Part shown: positions 41,987-49,959 of the stretch, in pieces
How the letters are laid out: the number at the start of each line of letters is the position of its first letter
How positions within the stretch are numbered: position 1 is the stretch's first letter
From: Alphaproteobacteria bacterium
Lineage (GTDB): Bacteria > Pseudomonadota > Alphaproteobacteria > Geminicoccales > Geminicoccaceae
Assembly (NCBI GenBank): GCA_026982705.1
Contig: JALSGP010000039.1
Span: forward strand, 1 to 64,000
Length of the DNA stretch: 64,000 bases
Direction: 5' to 3'
The notes under the pieces: model-generated
The model's database searches: none
What the model was told of the DNA's origin: nothing
Seen by the model: only the letters and a program-made list of their open reading frames with translations
Position numbers and translations under genes: made by a program

Positions 41987-43043
41987 GGGGCGGACGGAGG
42001 AGCCGGGCGCGGGCGGTCGCGCCCGGCGGCTGCCCGTCGAGGCCTATGTGGAGGGCGTGCGGCGCGGCGACCGCGCGGTCCTCTCCCGCGCCATCACCCT
42101 CGTGGAGAGCGCTCATCCCGCCGACCGCGCGCTGGCCGAGGCGGTGCTGGAGCGGCTGCTGCCCCATGCCGGCGGCGCCCATCGCGTCGGCATCACCGGT
42201 GTGCCCGGTGTCGGCAAGAGCACCTTCATCGACGCCCTCGGCCATCGCCTGGTGGAAGCGGGGCACCGTCTCGCCGTGCTGGCGGTGGATCCCACGTCGG
42301 TCCGCACCGGCGGCTCCATCCTCGGCGACAAGACCCGCATGGCCCGTCTCGCCGCCCATCCCCGTGCCTACGTCCGCCCCTCGCCCTCCGGCGACACCCC
42401 GGGCGGCGTCGCCCGCGCCACCCGCGAGGCCATGATCCTCTGCGAGGCCGCCGGCTTCGATCTCGTCTTCGTGGAGACCGTGGGTGTCGGCCAGAACGAG
42501 GTGACGGTGGCCGGGATGGTGGACCTGTTCCTGGTCCTCACCCTCCCGGGCGCCGGTGACGAGCTGCAGGGCATCAAGAAGGGCGTGCTGGAGCTCGCGG
42601 AGATCGTCGCCGTCAACAAGGCCGACGGCGACCATCTCGCCCGCGCCCGCGAGGCCGCCCGCCAGCTCCGCGCCGCCCTCCGGCTGATGGAGCCGGACGA
42701 TCCCGACTGGCGCACGCCGGTGATGCTGGTGAGCGCCCTCACCGGCGCCGGCCTCGACGAGCTGTGGGCCGAGATCCGCCGCCACCGCGAGGTGGCCCTC
42801 CGCAGCGGCCGTTTCGAAGCCCGCCGCCGCCAGCAGCAGGTGCACTGGTTCCGCCGCCTGCTGGACGAACGCCTGGAGCGTCTGCTGGCCGAGAGCCCGC
42901 CGGTGGCGGCGCTGCGGCCCACCCTCGAACGGCGGGTGGCGGCCGGCACCGTCACCCCGACCCGCGCCGTGGAGGAGATCGTCGCCGCCTTCCTCGCCTG
43001 GCTCGGCCGGCGGCCTCCCGACACCGTGGGACCGGCGTCGTGA
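41970..43043 (+). CDS. meaB: MeaB-type G3E GTPase (methylmalonyl-CoA mutase chaperone)
   Basis: MeaB protects and reactivates B12-dependent methylmalonyl-CoA mutase using GTP. The 357-residue protein has the Walker A GVPGVGKST (residues 77-85), VLAVDPTSVRTGGSILGDKTRM, FVETVGVGQNEVTVAGMVD (switch II) and the base-specificity motif NKAD. The C-terminal dimerisation helices with WFRRLLDERLE are present. Its start overlaps metY by 17 bases. The mutase itself is not in the window. A cobalamin link with the upstream metY is not needed, so co-expression may be only positional. Confidence 0.92.
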   Translation: MSASPEGRTEEPGAGGRARRLPVEAYVEGVRRGDRAVLSRAITLVESAHPADRALAEAVLERLLPHAGGAHRVGITGVPGVGKSTFIDALGHRLVEAGHRLAVLAVDPTSVRTGGSILGDKTRMARLAAHPRAYVRPSPSGDTPGGVARATREAMILCEAAGFDLVFVETVGVGQNEVTVAGMVDLFLVLTLPGAGDELQGIKKGVLELAEIVAVNKADGDHLARAREAARQLRAALRLMEPDDPDWRTPVMLVSALTGAGLDELWAEIRRHREVALRSGRFEARRRQQQVHWFRRLLDERLERLLAESPPVAALRPTLERRVAAGTVTPTRAVEEIVAAFLAWLGRRPPDTVGPAS

Positions 43044-43055
43044 CGTCAACGTCAC
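43040..43055. repeat. Inverted repeat at the end of meaB
   Basis: GTGACGT-CA-ACGTCAC is a perfect 7-base inverted repeat with a 2-base centre, directly after the meaB stop region and about 22 bases ahead of the small hypothetical gene. It also contains two tandem ACGTCA units. It could be an operator for the phosphatase/CBS/PP2C cassette; no regulator is assigned. Confidence 0.35.
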
Positions 43056-43076
43056 CTTTACCCCGCGCCATCACGA

Positions 43077-43375
43077 TGGAGGCCATGGACCCGCTGCACG
43101 CCTCGCCCCGCCTGCCGCCGGCACCGGCCGCGACGGCTCCGTCCGGCGCCCATGGTCCGCGTCCCGCCCGCGGGACGACGCCCGGCGCACCGGGGACGAC
43201 GCGGACGACGGCGAGCCCGCGGAGTCTCCTGAGCGATCGCAGCTGGCGACTCCTCGCCACGCTGCCCCCGCCGGAGCCGATCCCCGCGGCGGCGGCCCAT
43301 GCCCGCTACGGCGCCCGGCTGCGCGGGGCGGTGGCGATCGAGGGACCGGTGCGGCCCCTGGACCTGGTGGCGTGA
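43077..43375 (+). CDS. Small hypothetical protein
   Basis: A 98-residue frame with an alanine/proline/threonine-rich first half and a more ordered C-terminal part (SLLSDRSWRLLATLPPPEPI, then ARYGARLRGAVAIEGPVRPLDLV). I recognise no family. Evidence that it is translated is moderate: its stop overlaps the GTG start of the histidine phosphatase gene (GTGA), the coupling style used throughout this genome. The start may be ATG 43077, ATG 43086, or GTG 43040 overlapping the meaB stop. No signal peptide or membrane helix is seen. Confidence 0.45.
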
Positions 43376-44022
43376 GGACGGGGACCGTGCGGCCGGACGT
43401 GGAGATCTTCCTGCTGCGCCACGGCGAGACCGTCTGGAACCGCGAGGGCCGCTTCCAGGGACGGCTGGACTCGCCCCTCACCCTCCGCGGCCTGCGCCAG
43501 GCGCTGGCCGCCGGCCGGCTGCTGCGTCGCCGTCTTGGTCCGGGGCTCCTCGGCTTCGCCCTGGTGGCCAGCCCCCAGCCCCGCGCCTGGCAGACGGCGG
43601 TGCTGCTGGCGGAGGTGGCGGGCGTGGACCCCGCCGCCGTCCGGCTCGATCCGCGGGTGGTGGAGATCTCCTGGGGGCGCTGGGACGGGCTCACCGCCGC
43701 CGAGATCGCCGCCCGCGATCCCGAACTCTGGCAGCGGCGCATCGACGACGGGCTGGCCGAGCCGCCCCCCAACGGCGGCGAGAGCCGGCCCGCCGTGTGG
43801 CGGCGGGCGCGTGCCTGGCTCGCCGGCCTGCCGGCCGGCGCGCGGCTGGTGCTGGTGAGCCACGGCACCTTCGGCCGGGCGCTGCGCTGCGTCCACCGCG
43901 GGCTCGATCCCGCCGCCATGCTGGAGATGCGCTTTCCCAACGACCGCCTCTACCGCCTCCATGCCGGCGGCATCGAGGAGATCGCCCTCCCCGCCCGCGG
44001 CCCGAGCGGTGGCGCCCGTTGA
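43372..44022 (+). CDS. Histidine phosphatase family protein
   Basis: A 216-residue member of the phosphoglycerate-mutase-like phosphatases. The catalytic motif LLRHGETVWNREGRFQG contains the phospho-histidine (about residue 17). ISWGRWDGLTAAEIAARDPE supplies the acid region, and LVLVSHGTFGRALR the second histidine. The substrate is not determined; GpmB/CobC-like members act on small phosphate esters. GTG 43372 overlaps the stop of the preceding small gene. It begins a cassette with CBS and PP2C genes. Confidence 0.88.
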   Translation: MRTGTVRPDVEIFLLRHGETVWNREGRFQGRLDSPLTLRGLRQALAAGRLLRRRLGPGLLGFALVASPQPRAWQTAVLLAEVAGVDPAAVRLDPRVVEISWGRWDGLTAAEIAARDPELWQRRIDDGLAEPPPNGGESRPAVWRRARAWLAGLPAGARLVLVSHGTFGRALRCVHRGLDPAAMLEMRFPNDRLYRLHAGGIEEIALPARGPSGGAR

Positions 44023-44075
44023 AGCCGCCGGCACCGATCCTCATGTGGAGCGGGGAGAGCCGGGAGAGCGGAGCC

Positions 44076-44513
44076 ATGCCCGCGAGGCCGGTGCGCGAGA
44101 TCCTGGGGCGTCGGATGCCGGTCCGTGCCGGGCCCGGGGACACGGTGCGGCAGGCGGCCCGGCTCATGGACGCCCACGCCTGCGGCAGCGTGGTGGTCCT
44201 GGACGAGACGGGGCGGCTCGTGGGGATCTTCACCGAGCGCGACCTCACCCGGCGGGTGGTGGCCCGGGGCCTCGATCCGGACACGACGCCCCTCTCCGCC
44301 GTCATGACCCGCGACCCCGACACCATCACCGCCGACGCGCCGGTGGCCGAGGCCATCCGCCGCATGGACGCGGGCGGTCACCGGCATCTGCCGGTGATGG
44401 ACGGCGACCGCGTCGTCGGCGTGGTGGCGCCGGAGGACATCCCCGTCGCCGAGCTGGTGCGGCTCGCCGACGAGCTGGAGGTCCGGCACCGTCTCGCCGA
44501 ACGCATGTGGTAG
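44076..44513 (+). CDS. CBS domain pair protein
   Basis: A 145-residue protein made almost entirely of two CBS domains (about residues 5-62 and 70-130). The repeats are clear: VRQAARLMDAHACGSVVVLD, then GRLVGIFTERDLTRRVVARG, and again VAEAIRRMDAGGHRHLPVMD, then DRVVGVVAPEDIPV. CBS pairs bind adenosine nucleotides and regulate partners. It stands alone between a phosphatase and a PP2C gene, so it may sense energy state for these; that is inference. ATG 44076 has GGGAGAGCGG upstream. Confidence 0.88.
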   Translation: MPARPVREILGRRMPVRAGPGDTVRQAARLMDAHACGSVVVLDETGRLVGIFTERDLTRRVVARGLDPDTTPLSAVMTRDPDTITADAPVAEAIRRMDAGGHRHLPVMDGDRVVGVVAPEDIPVAELVRLADELEVRHRLAERMW

Positions 44514-44517
44514 CGTC

Positions 44518-45234
44518 GTGACCGGAGCCGTTTCGCTGCGGGCCGCCTGCCGGCGCGATCGGGGACCGCGGGCGTCGGACGAGGACCGCTGCCTGGTCCG
44601 GGAGGATGTCGGTCTCTATGCCGTGGCCGACGGCATGGGCGGCTGGCTGCGGGGGGCGGAGGCGGCGACAGCGGTGGTGACGGCCCTGGCGGGGCTGGCG
44701 CCGGCACCGCTGGAGGACCTCGCCGCCGCCGTCGAGCGGGCGCTGGCGGAGGTGGACCGGGAGCTGCAGGCGGCCGCCCTCCGCGAGGGGCCGTCGGGGA
44801 CCACGGTGGTGGTGCTGCTGTGCGACGGACGCCGCTTCCGCGTGCTCTGGGCCGGCGACAGCCGGGCCGGACTCCTGCGCGGTGGCACCCTCCGCTGGCT
44901 CACAACCGATCACAATCTCGCCGCCCTCGCGGTGCGGCAGGGACGGATGGACGACGAGACCGCCCGCCGCGGTCCCCTCGCGAGCCGTCTCACCCGGGCG
45001 CTGGGCGTGGGGCCGGAGCCGGAACTCGACGTGGTGGCCGGCACCGTGGCCCCCGGCGACGTCTTCCTCCTCTGCTCCGACGGCCTCACCGGCGCCCTCG
45101 ACGATGCCGTCATCCGGGACGTGCTGGCGGACGCGGCGGATCCGGAGACGACGGCGGAGCGGCTGGTGGCACGGGCCCTCGCCGATCCCCGCTGCCACGA
45201 CAATGTGACGGCGCTGGTGGTGCGGGCCGGGTGA
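44518..45234 (+). CDS. PP2C family Ser/Thr protein phosphatase
   Basis: A 238-residue metal-dependent phosphatase. The metal-binding motif YAVADGMGGWLRG is followed by GTTVVVLLCDG, VLWAGDSRAGLLR, and FLLCSDGLTGALDD, ending in CHDNVTALVVRAG with the last metal aspartate. All key aspartates of the family are present, so it should be active. No Ser/Thr kinase gene is adjacent. GTG 44518 begins two bases after the CBS gene stop. It could act in a stress-signalling circuit with the CBS protein. Confidence 0.9.
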   Translation: MTGAVSLRAACRRDRGPRASDEDRCLVREDVGLYAVADGMGGWLRGAEAATAVVTALAGLAPAPLEDLAAAVERALAEVDRELQAAALREGPSGTTVVVLLCDGRRFRVLWAGDSRAGLLRGGTLRWLTTDHNLAALAVRQGRMDDETARRGPLASRLTRALGVGPEPELDVVAGTVAPGDVFLLCSDGLTGALDDAVIRDVLADAADPETTAERLVARALADPRCHDNVTALVVRAG

Positions 45235-45301
45235 GGGGCGGGGCCGCTGGCCGCGGCGAGCCCGGCCCGCTATTTCCGGACCACCCCGTGTCCGCCGCGG
45301 G

Positions 45302-46390
45302 ATGCGAGGATCCGTGCCCGATCGTCACGCCGCGCCCCACCGACCGCCGGCGGGTTCGCCGCCTCCGCTCGAGCCCTTCGCCGGCCTGCCGGGGCCGCTC
45401 GTGCCCCTCCGCAGCCGCCGGCGCCGGGTGGAGGCGGAGTTCCGCCATCGCCGCCGCCGGCTCCGCCGGCGGCTCGCGCCGTGGCTGCGGGTGCTGCGGG
45501 AGGCGGTGGTGGACTTCTTCACCGGCGACAGTCCGATCCATGCCGGCTACGTCGCCTTCGCCACCCTCTTCGCCGTCTTCCCCTTCCTCATCTTCCTGGT
45601 GACGCTGGCCGGCCTGCTGGGGCAGACCCAGGCGGTGCGGGGCACCATCGAACTCGCCCTCGAGCTGATCCCGCCGGAGGTGGCGGCGGTGCTGCGGCCG
45701 GCGGTGGAGGAGGTGATCCGCCAAGCGAGCGCCGGCGTGCTGACGGTGAGCGCGCTGGTGTCGGTGTGGTTCGCCTCCTCCGGCCTCGAGAGCCTGCGCC
45801 ACGCCCTCAACCACGCCCACAAGGTCCCGGAGCCGCCCCATTTCCTGGTGGGTCGCCTCCAGAGCATCCTCCTCACCCTGGTCTCCGGCCTCGCCGTGCT
45901 GGTGGTGACGGTGGCGCTGGTCGGCTGGCCGCTGGCCCGCGATCTGCTGGCCTGGCTGTCGCAGCAGCCGGTGTTCGAGCGCGGCCTCGACGTGGCGGTG
46001 CGCTATGCGGTGGGGCTGGGGCTGCTGTTCGCCCTCACCGTCGCCCTCTATCTGCTGCTGCCGGCGGTGGAGCTGCGGCTGCGCGACGTCTGGCCCGGTG
46101 CCCTGTTCGTGGTGGTGGCCTGGACCCTCGCCGCCTGGGCCTTCTCCTGGTATCTGCGCACCTTCGCCCGCTACAGCCTCATCTACGGCAGCCTCGCGGG
46201 CATTGTCCTGACGCTCTTCTTCTTCTACATCTCCGCCGGCATCTTCATCTTCGGTGCGGAACTCAACAGCGCCGTCCTGCGCGAGCGTCTGCGCCGCATG
46301 CGCGAGCGCGCGGGAACGGTCGTCGCCGCGCCGCCCGGGGATGGGGCCGACCGCAGCCCTCGTTCCGACACGGAGCCGGAGACACCATGA
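45302..46390 (+). CDS. YihY/BrkB family inner membrane protein
   Basis: A 362-residue integral membrane protein. A basic cytoplasmic N-terminus of about 70 residues precedes six predicted helices, the family layout. Conserved blocks include YVAFATLFAVFPFLIFLVTL, VSVWFASSGLESLRHALN, LRDVWPGALFVVVAWTLAAW and YSLIYGSLAGIVLTLFFFY. E. coli YihY is not RNase BN despite older names, and its function is unsettled. The start may be ATG 45302 or GTG 45314. Its stop overlaps the fabI start (ATGA). Confidence 0.88.
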   Translation: MRGSVPDRHAAPHRPPAGSPPPLEPFAGLPGPLVPLRSRRRRVEAEFRHRRRRLRRRLAPWLRVLREAVVDFFTGDSPIHAGYVAFATLFAVFPFLIFLVTLAGLLGQTQAVRGTIELALELIPPEVAAVLRPAVEEVIRQASAGVLTVSALVSVWFASSGLESLRHALNHAHKVPEPPHFLVGRLQSILLTLVSGLAVLVVTVALVGWPLARDLLAWLSQQPVFERGLDVAVRYAVGLGLLFALTVALYLLLPAVELRLRDVWPGALFVVVAWTLAAWAFSWYLRTFARYSLIYGSLAGIVLTLFFFYISAGIFIFGAELNSAVLRERLRRMRERAGTVVAAPPGDGADRSPRSDTEPETP

Positions 46391-47208
46391 CCCACTCCCT
46401 CCCGCTGATGGCCGGCACCCGCGGCCTCGTCATGGGCATCGCCAACGAACGCTCCCTGGCCTGGGGCATCGCCCGCGCCGTGGCCGCCCACGGCGCCGAA
46501 CTGGCCGTGACATACCAGGGCGAGACCATGAGGCGGCGGGTGGTGCCGCTCGCCGAGCGGCTGGGCGCCACCATCGTCCGCGACGCCGACGTCACCGATC
46601 CCGCCGCCCTCGACGCGCTCTTCGCCGAGATCGCCGAACGCTGGGGACGGCTCGACTTCCTCGTCCACGCCGTCGCCTGGTCCGACCGCGAGCAGCTCAA
46701 GGGCCGCTACATCGACACCACCCTCGACAACTTCACCCGCACCCTGCAGATCTCCTGCTACTCCTTCACCGACCTCGCCCGCCGCGCCGAGCCGCTGATG
46801 GCGGAACGCGGCGGCAGCCTCCTCACCCTCACCTATCTCGGCGCCGAACGGGTGATGCCCCACTACAACGTCATGGGCGTGGCCAAGGCGGCGCTGGAGG
46901 CCTCGGTGCGCTATCTCGCCGTCGATCTCGGGCCGAAGAACATCCGCGTCAACGCCATCTCGGCGGGGCCGGTGCGGACCCTCGCCGCCAGCGGCATCGG
47001 CGACTTCCACTACATCCTCAAGTGGAACCGCCACAACGCCCCGCTGCGGCGCAACACCACCCTCGACGACGTGGGCGGCGCCGCCCTCTTCCTCCTCTCC
47101 GACCTCGGCGGCGGCGTCACCGGCGAGGTGCTCCACGTGGACTCCGGCTATCACGTGGTGGGCATGAAGGCGGTGGACGCGCCCGACATCTCGGTGGTGA
47201 AGGACTGA
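46387..47208 (+). CDS. fabI: Enoyl-ACP reductase (NADH)
   Basis: FabI carries out the last reduction of each fatty acid elongation cycle and is the triclosan target. The 273-residue short-chain dehydrogenase-type protein has GLVMGIANERSLAWGIA, VHAVAWSDREQLKG, and the catalytic pair Y-x6-K in MPHYNVMGVAKAALEASVRY, followed by IRVNAISAGPVRTLAASGI. ATG 46387 overlaps the stop of the YihY gene. aroC begins three bases after its stop, so YihY-fabI-aroC forms one tight unit. Confidence 0.96.
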   Translation: MTHSLPLMAGTRGLVMGIANERSLAWGIARAVAAHGAELAVTYQGETMRRRVVPLAERLGATIVRDADVTDPAALDALFAEIAERWGRLDFLVHAVAWSDREQLKGRYIDTTLDNFTRTLQISCYSFTDLARRAEPLMAERGGSLLTLTYLGAERVMPHYNVMGVAKAALEASVRYLAVDLGPKNIRVNAISAGPVRTLAASGIGDFHYILKWNRHNAPLRRNTTLDDVGGAALFLLSDLGGGVTGEVLHVDSGYHVVGMKAVDAPDISVVKD

Positions 47209-47211
47209 CCC

Positions 47212-48297
47212 GTGCCCGGCTCCACCTTCGGCCATCTCTTCCGCTTCACCAGCTGGGGCGAGAGCCACGGTCCCGCCATCGGCGTGGTGGTGGACGGGGT
47301 GCCGCCGCGCATCCCCCTGAGCGAGGGGGACATCCAGCACCATCTCGACCGCCGCCGTCCCGGGCGGAGCCGCTTCGTCACCCAGCGGCGCGAGGCCGAC
47401 CGGGTGGAGATCCTCTCCGGCGTCTTCGGCGGGTTCACCACCGGCGCTCCCGTCAGCCTGCTGATCCGCAACGAGGACGTCCGCTCGCGGGACTACGAGT
47501 CCATCCGCGACCTCTTCCGACCGGGCCATGCCGACTACACCTACGACGTGAAATACGGCATCCGCGACTGGCGCGGCGGAGGACGGGCCTCGGCGCGGGA
47601 GACGGCCTGCCGGGTGGCGGCCGGGGCCATCGCCCGCAAGGTGCTGGGGCCGGAGGTGGACATCTTCGGCTATGTGGTGGCCATCGGCGGCGAGACCATC
47701 GACCGCGACCGCTTCGACCGCGCCGAGATCGACCGCAATCCCTTCTTCTGCCCCGACCCCGAGGCGGCGGCCCGCTTCGAGGCGCTGCTCGCCCGCGTGC
47801 GCAAGGAGGGCTCGTCGGTGGGGGCGGTGGTGGAGGTGGTGGCGCGCGGGGTGCCGCCGGGGCTGGGCGATCCCGTCTACGACCGGCTGGATGCCGATCT
47901 CGCCAAGGCCATGATGAGCATCAACGCCGTCAAGGGAGTGGAGATCGGGGCCGGCTTCGGGGCGGCGCGGCTGCGCGGCGAGGAGAACGCCGACGAGATG
48001 GTGCGGGAGGACGGACGCATCCGCTTCCTCTCCAACCATGCCGGCGGCATCCTCGGCGGCATCTCCACCGGCCAGGACATCGTGGTGCGCTTCGCCGTCA
48101 AGCCCACCAGCAGCATCCTGGTCCCCCGCCGCACCGTCGATCGCTTCGGCCGCCCGCGGGAGATCGTCACCCGCGGCCGCCACGATCCCTGCGTCGGCAT
48201 CCGGGCGGTGCCGGTGGGGGAGGCGATGATGGCCTGTGTGCTGGCGGACCATCTGCTGCGCCAGCGGGCCCTCGAGGCCACCGCCCCGCCGCGCTGA
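47212..48297 (+). CDS. aroC: Chorismate synthase
   Basis: AroC makes chorismate from 5-enolpyruvylshikimate 3-phosphate with reduced FMN. The 361-residue protein carries the three family signatures: [40 protein letters not shown], and [22 protein letters not shown], and ends with [21 protein letters not shown] 47212 is the only start that matches the family N-terminus ([17 protein letters not shown]). No other aromatic pathway gene is in the window. Confidence 0.97.
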   Translation: MPGSTFGHLFRFTSWGESHGPAIGVVVDGVPPRIPLSEGDIQHHLDRRRPGRSRFVTQRREADRVEILSGVFGGFTTGAPVSLLIRNEDVRSRDYESIRDLFRPGHADYTYDVKYGIRDWRGGGRASARETACRVAAGAIARKVLGPEVDIFGYVVAIGGETIDRDRFDRAEIDRNPFFCPDPEAAARFEALLARVRKEGSSVGAVVEVVARGVPPGLGDPVYDRLDADLAKAMMSINAVKGVEIGAGFGAARLRGEENADEMVREDGRIRFLSNHAGGILGGISTGQDIVVRFAVKPTSSILVPRRTVDRFGRPREIVTRGRHDPCVGIRAVPVGEAMMACVLADHLLRQRALEATAPPR

Positions 48298-48379
48298 ACG
48301 GTCGTTCCGATCGCGCCGGATCCCGTCGGGCATCCCGGCTCGACGAGCCCGCGGGACGCCATCGGCGGGTTTTCGCCGC

Positions 48380-48856
48380 CTACTCCCGCCACTCGCTGAA
48401 GACGAAGTCCGGCGCCGCCCGCCGGTGGCAGGCGTGACAGGCTTCGGCCGCCCGCGTGCCCACCAGCCGCCGCGCCGGATCGCCGCCGGCGAAGGCCTCG
48501 TAGCCCCAGCCGTCGGTGGCGGCGAAGCGCGCCTCGTCGCGCACCATCACCGCGAGCATCTTGCGCGGGCCCTCCACCACCGCCCCGTCGCCGGTGCGCA
48601 CCGCCTGCAGCAGATCGAACACCAGCACCGCTCCGTCCGGGAACCGTCCCGTGACGAGGCCACGGCGGGCCGCCTCGTTGGCGTACACGTGGTGGATACC
48701 ACCGAAGTCGGGGAACAGCGGATGTCCCGCCTCGATCACCATGCTCTTGACATGGAACCAGCGACGGTAATCTTCGGGATAGTCGACGGGCTCCGCCGCC
48801 GCGACCGTCGTCGCCAGCACCAATGTCACGGCATTCCCGACGATGCCGGATTTCAT
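48380..48856 (-). CDS. Cytochrome P460 family protein
   Basis: A 158-residue secreted haem protein. Residues 1-21 form a signal peptide. The mature part matches the P460/cytochrome c'-beta family: WFHVKSMVIEAGHPLFPDFGGIHHVYANEAA, RFPDGAVLVFDLLQA, GWGYEAFAGGDP, and the haem attachment CHACH (Cys140, Cys143, His144) with FVFSEWR at the end. Lys37 may be the residue that cross-links to haem in P460 proteins, but this is inference. Members oxidise hydroxylamine or bind NO. ATG 48856 follows GGGAGGGG. It is divergent from the broken HxlR gene. Confidence 0.85.
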   Translation of the reverse strand: MKSGIVGNAVTLVLATTVAAAEPVDYPEDYRRWFHVKSMVIEAGHPLFPDFGGIHHVYANEAARRGLVTGRFPDGAVLVFDLLQAVRTGDGAVVEGPRKMLAVMVRDEARFAATDGWGYEAFAGGDPARRLVGTRAAEACHACHRRAAPDFVFSEWRE

Positions 48857-48929
48857 CTTCACCCCTCCCGGATCGTTTTTTCGGACGCGGACCATTTTCG
48901 CCCGGAAGCGATCCGCGTAAAGTCGGCAC

Positions 48930-48958
48930 TTTCCGGTAACTCACCAACCTTTCGGTAA
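48930..48958. promoter_or_regulatory. Direct repeats between the P460 and HxlR genes
   Basis: TTTCCGGTAA (48930-48939) and TTTCGGTAA (48950-48958) are spaced 20 bases start to start, two turns of the helix. They lie in the AT-richer divergent region, and the second ends three bases before the HxlR start codon, where a ribosome site would be expected. They look like binding sites of the HxlR regulator or another factor. Confidence 0.4.
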
Positions 48959-48961
48959 GTC

Positions 48962-49340
48962 ATGGATCACGACCCCCTCCGCGACCCCACCGTCACCCCG
49001 CCGCCGGACCGGCCCGGTCCGGTGTTCGAGGCCGCCGGCGCCGTCCTCGGCTGCAAATGGTCGCTGGCGGTGCTGGAGCTGGTGCGCGGGGGGGATCACC
49101 CGCCCCGGCGCCATGCGGCGGGCGCTCCCCGGCCTCTCGGCCAAGGTGCTGAACGAACGGCTGCGCAAGCTGTGCCGCTACGGCATCCTCGAACGTCGGG
49201 TGCGGGCGGAGGTGCCGCCGCGGGTGGACTATGTGTTCACCGACTTCGGCCGCGCCTTTTCCGAGATCGTGGCCCGGCTGGCGGAGCTGGAGCGCCGCTT
49301 CGCGCCGCCGGCCCACGGGAGGGACGGTGCGGATGGATGA
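48962..49340 (+). pseudogene. HxlR family regulator, frameshifted in a G7 run
   Basis: The first frame from ATG 48962 gives the HxlR N-terminus (VFEAAGAVLGCKWSLAVLEL) up to VRGG. The winged-helix remainder (MRRALPGLSAKVLNERLRKL, then CRYGILERRV and VDYVFTDFGRAF) is in another frame that ends at 49340. The break is in a run of seven G at 49088-49094; removing one G gives a continuous, normal 125-residue HxlR protein with the expected ITRPGAMRRALPG join. This is a real loss-of-function frameshift, a sequencing or assembly error, or slippage-dependent expression. HxlR proteins often respond to aldehydes or other reactive electrophiles. Confidence 0.75.
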
Positions 49341-49905
49341 GCGCGCTCCCCGCGTGGATCCGGTGCTGATCCGCCGTCTGCGGGCGCGGGCGCTGCGCCA
49401 TCTCGGCCGCTACGCCACCCACCGCGCGCGGCTGGAGGCGCTGCTCCTGCGCTGGGGGCGCCGGCTCGGGGCGTGCCGTGAGCCGGATGCGGAGCTCCGC
49501 CGGATCGCCCGCGCGCTCGTGGCCGAATTCGCGGCCGCCGGCTATCTGGACGATCGCGCCTTCGCCGAGGCCCGCGCCCGCCGCTGGCTCGCCCGCGGCG
49601 TTCCACCGGCACGGATCCGCCGCCGCCTCCTGGACCTCGGCCTCGATGCGGCGACGGTGGCGGGAGTGATGGCCGACCTCGCCGGCACCGGGGAGGAAGA
49701 GGACGGCGGCGAGGAGGCGGCCGAGCTCGCCGCCGCCCGCGCCTATGTCCGCCGACGCCGCCTCGGACCGCATCGTCCCCCGGCCGAGCGCGCCGCCATG
49801 CGCGCCCGCGACCTCGCCGCCCTCGCCCGTGCCGGTTTCTCCTACCGGGTGGCCCGACGCGTCCTCGACGAGGAGGACAGCGGCGGGAACGCTCCGGCGA
49901 GGTGA
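49333..49905 (+). CDS. recX: Regulatory protein RecX
   Basis: RecX modulates RecA filaments during recombination and the SOS response. The 190-residue protein is built of three-helix repeats with the family pattern: LRARALRHLGRYATHRARLEALL, GYLDDRAFAEARARRWLARGVPPARIRRRL and AYVRRRRLGPHRPPAE, FSYRVARRVLDEED. ATG 49333 overlaps the end of the frameshifted HxlR gene (49340) by eight bases. recA itself is not in the window. GTG 49327 is an alternative start. Confidence 0.88.
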   Translation: MDERAPRVDPVLIRRLRARALRHLGRYATHRARLEALLLRWGRRLGACREPDAELRRIARALVAEFAAAGYLDDRAFAEARARRWLARGVPPARIRRRLLDLGLDAATVAGVMADLAGTGEEEDGGEEAAELAAARAYVRRRRLGPHRPPAERAAMRARDLAALARAGFSYRVARRVLDEEDSGGNAPAR

Positions 49906-49959
49906 CCCGCCCGCCACCCCGCCCCATATCGCCGGCGTCCACGGTGGAGCTGCGCGGAG

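Noticed and set aside
48298-48379. A terminator between aroC and the P460 gene
   Set aside because: Only a weak 5-base stem (CGGCG/CGCCG) around GGTTTT is present, not enough to call.
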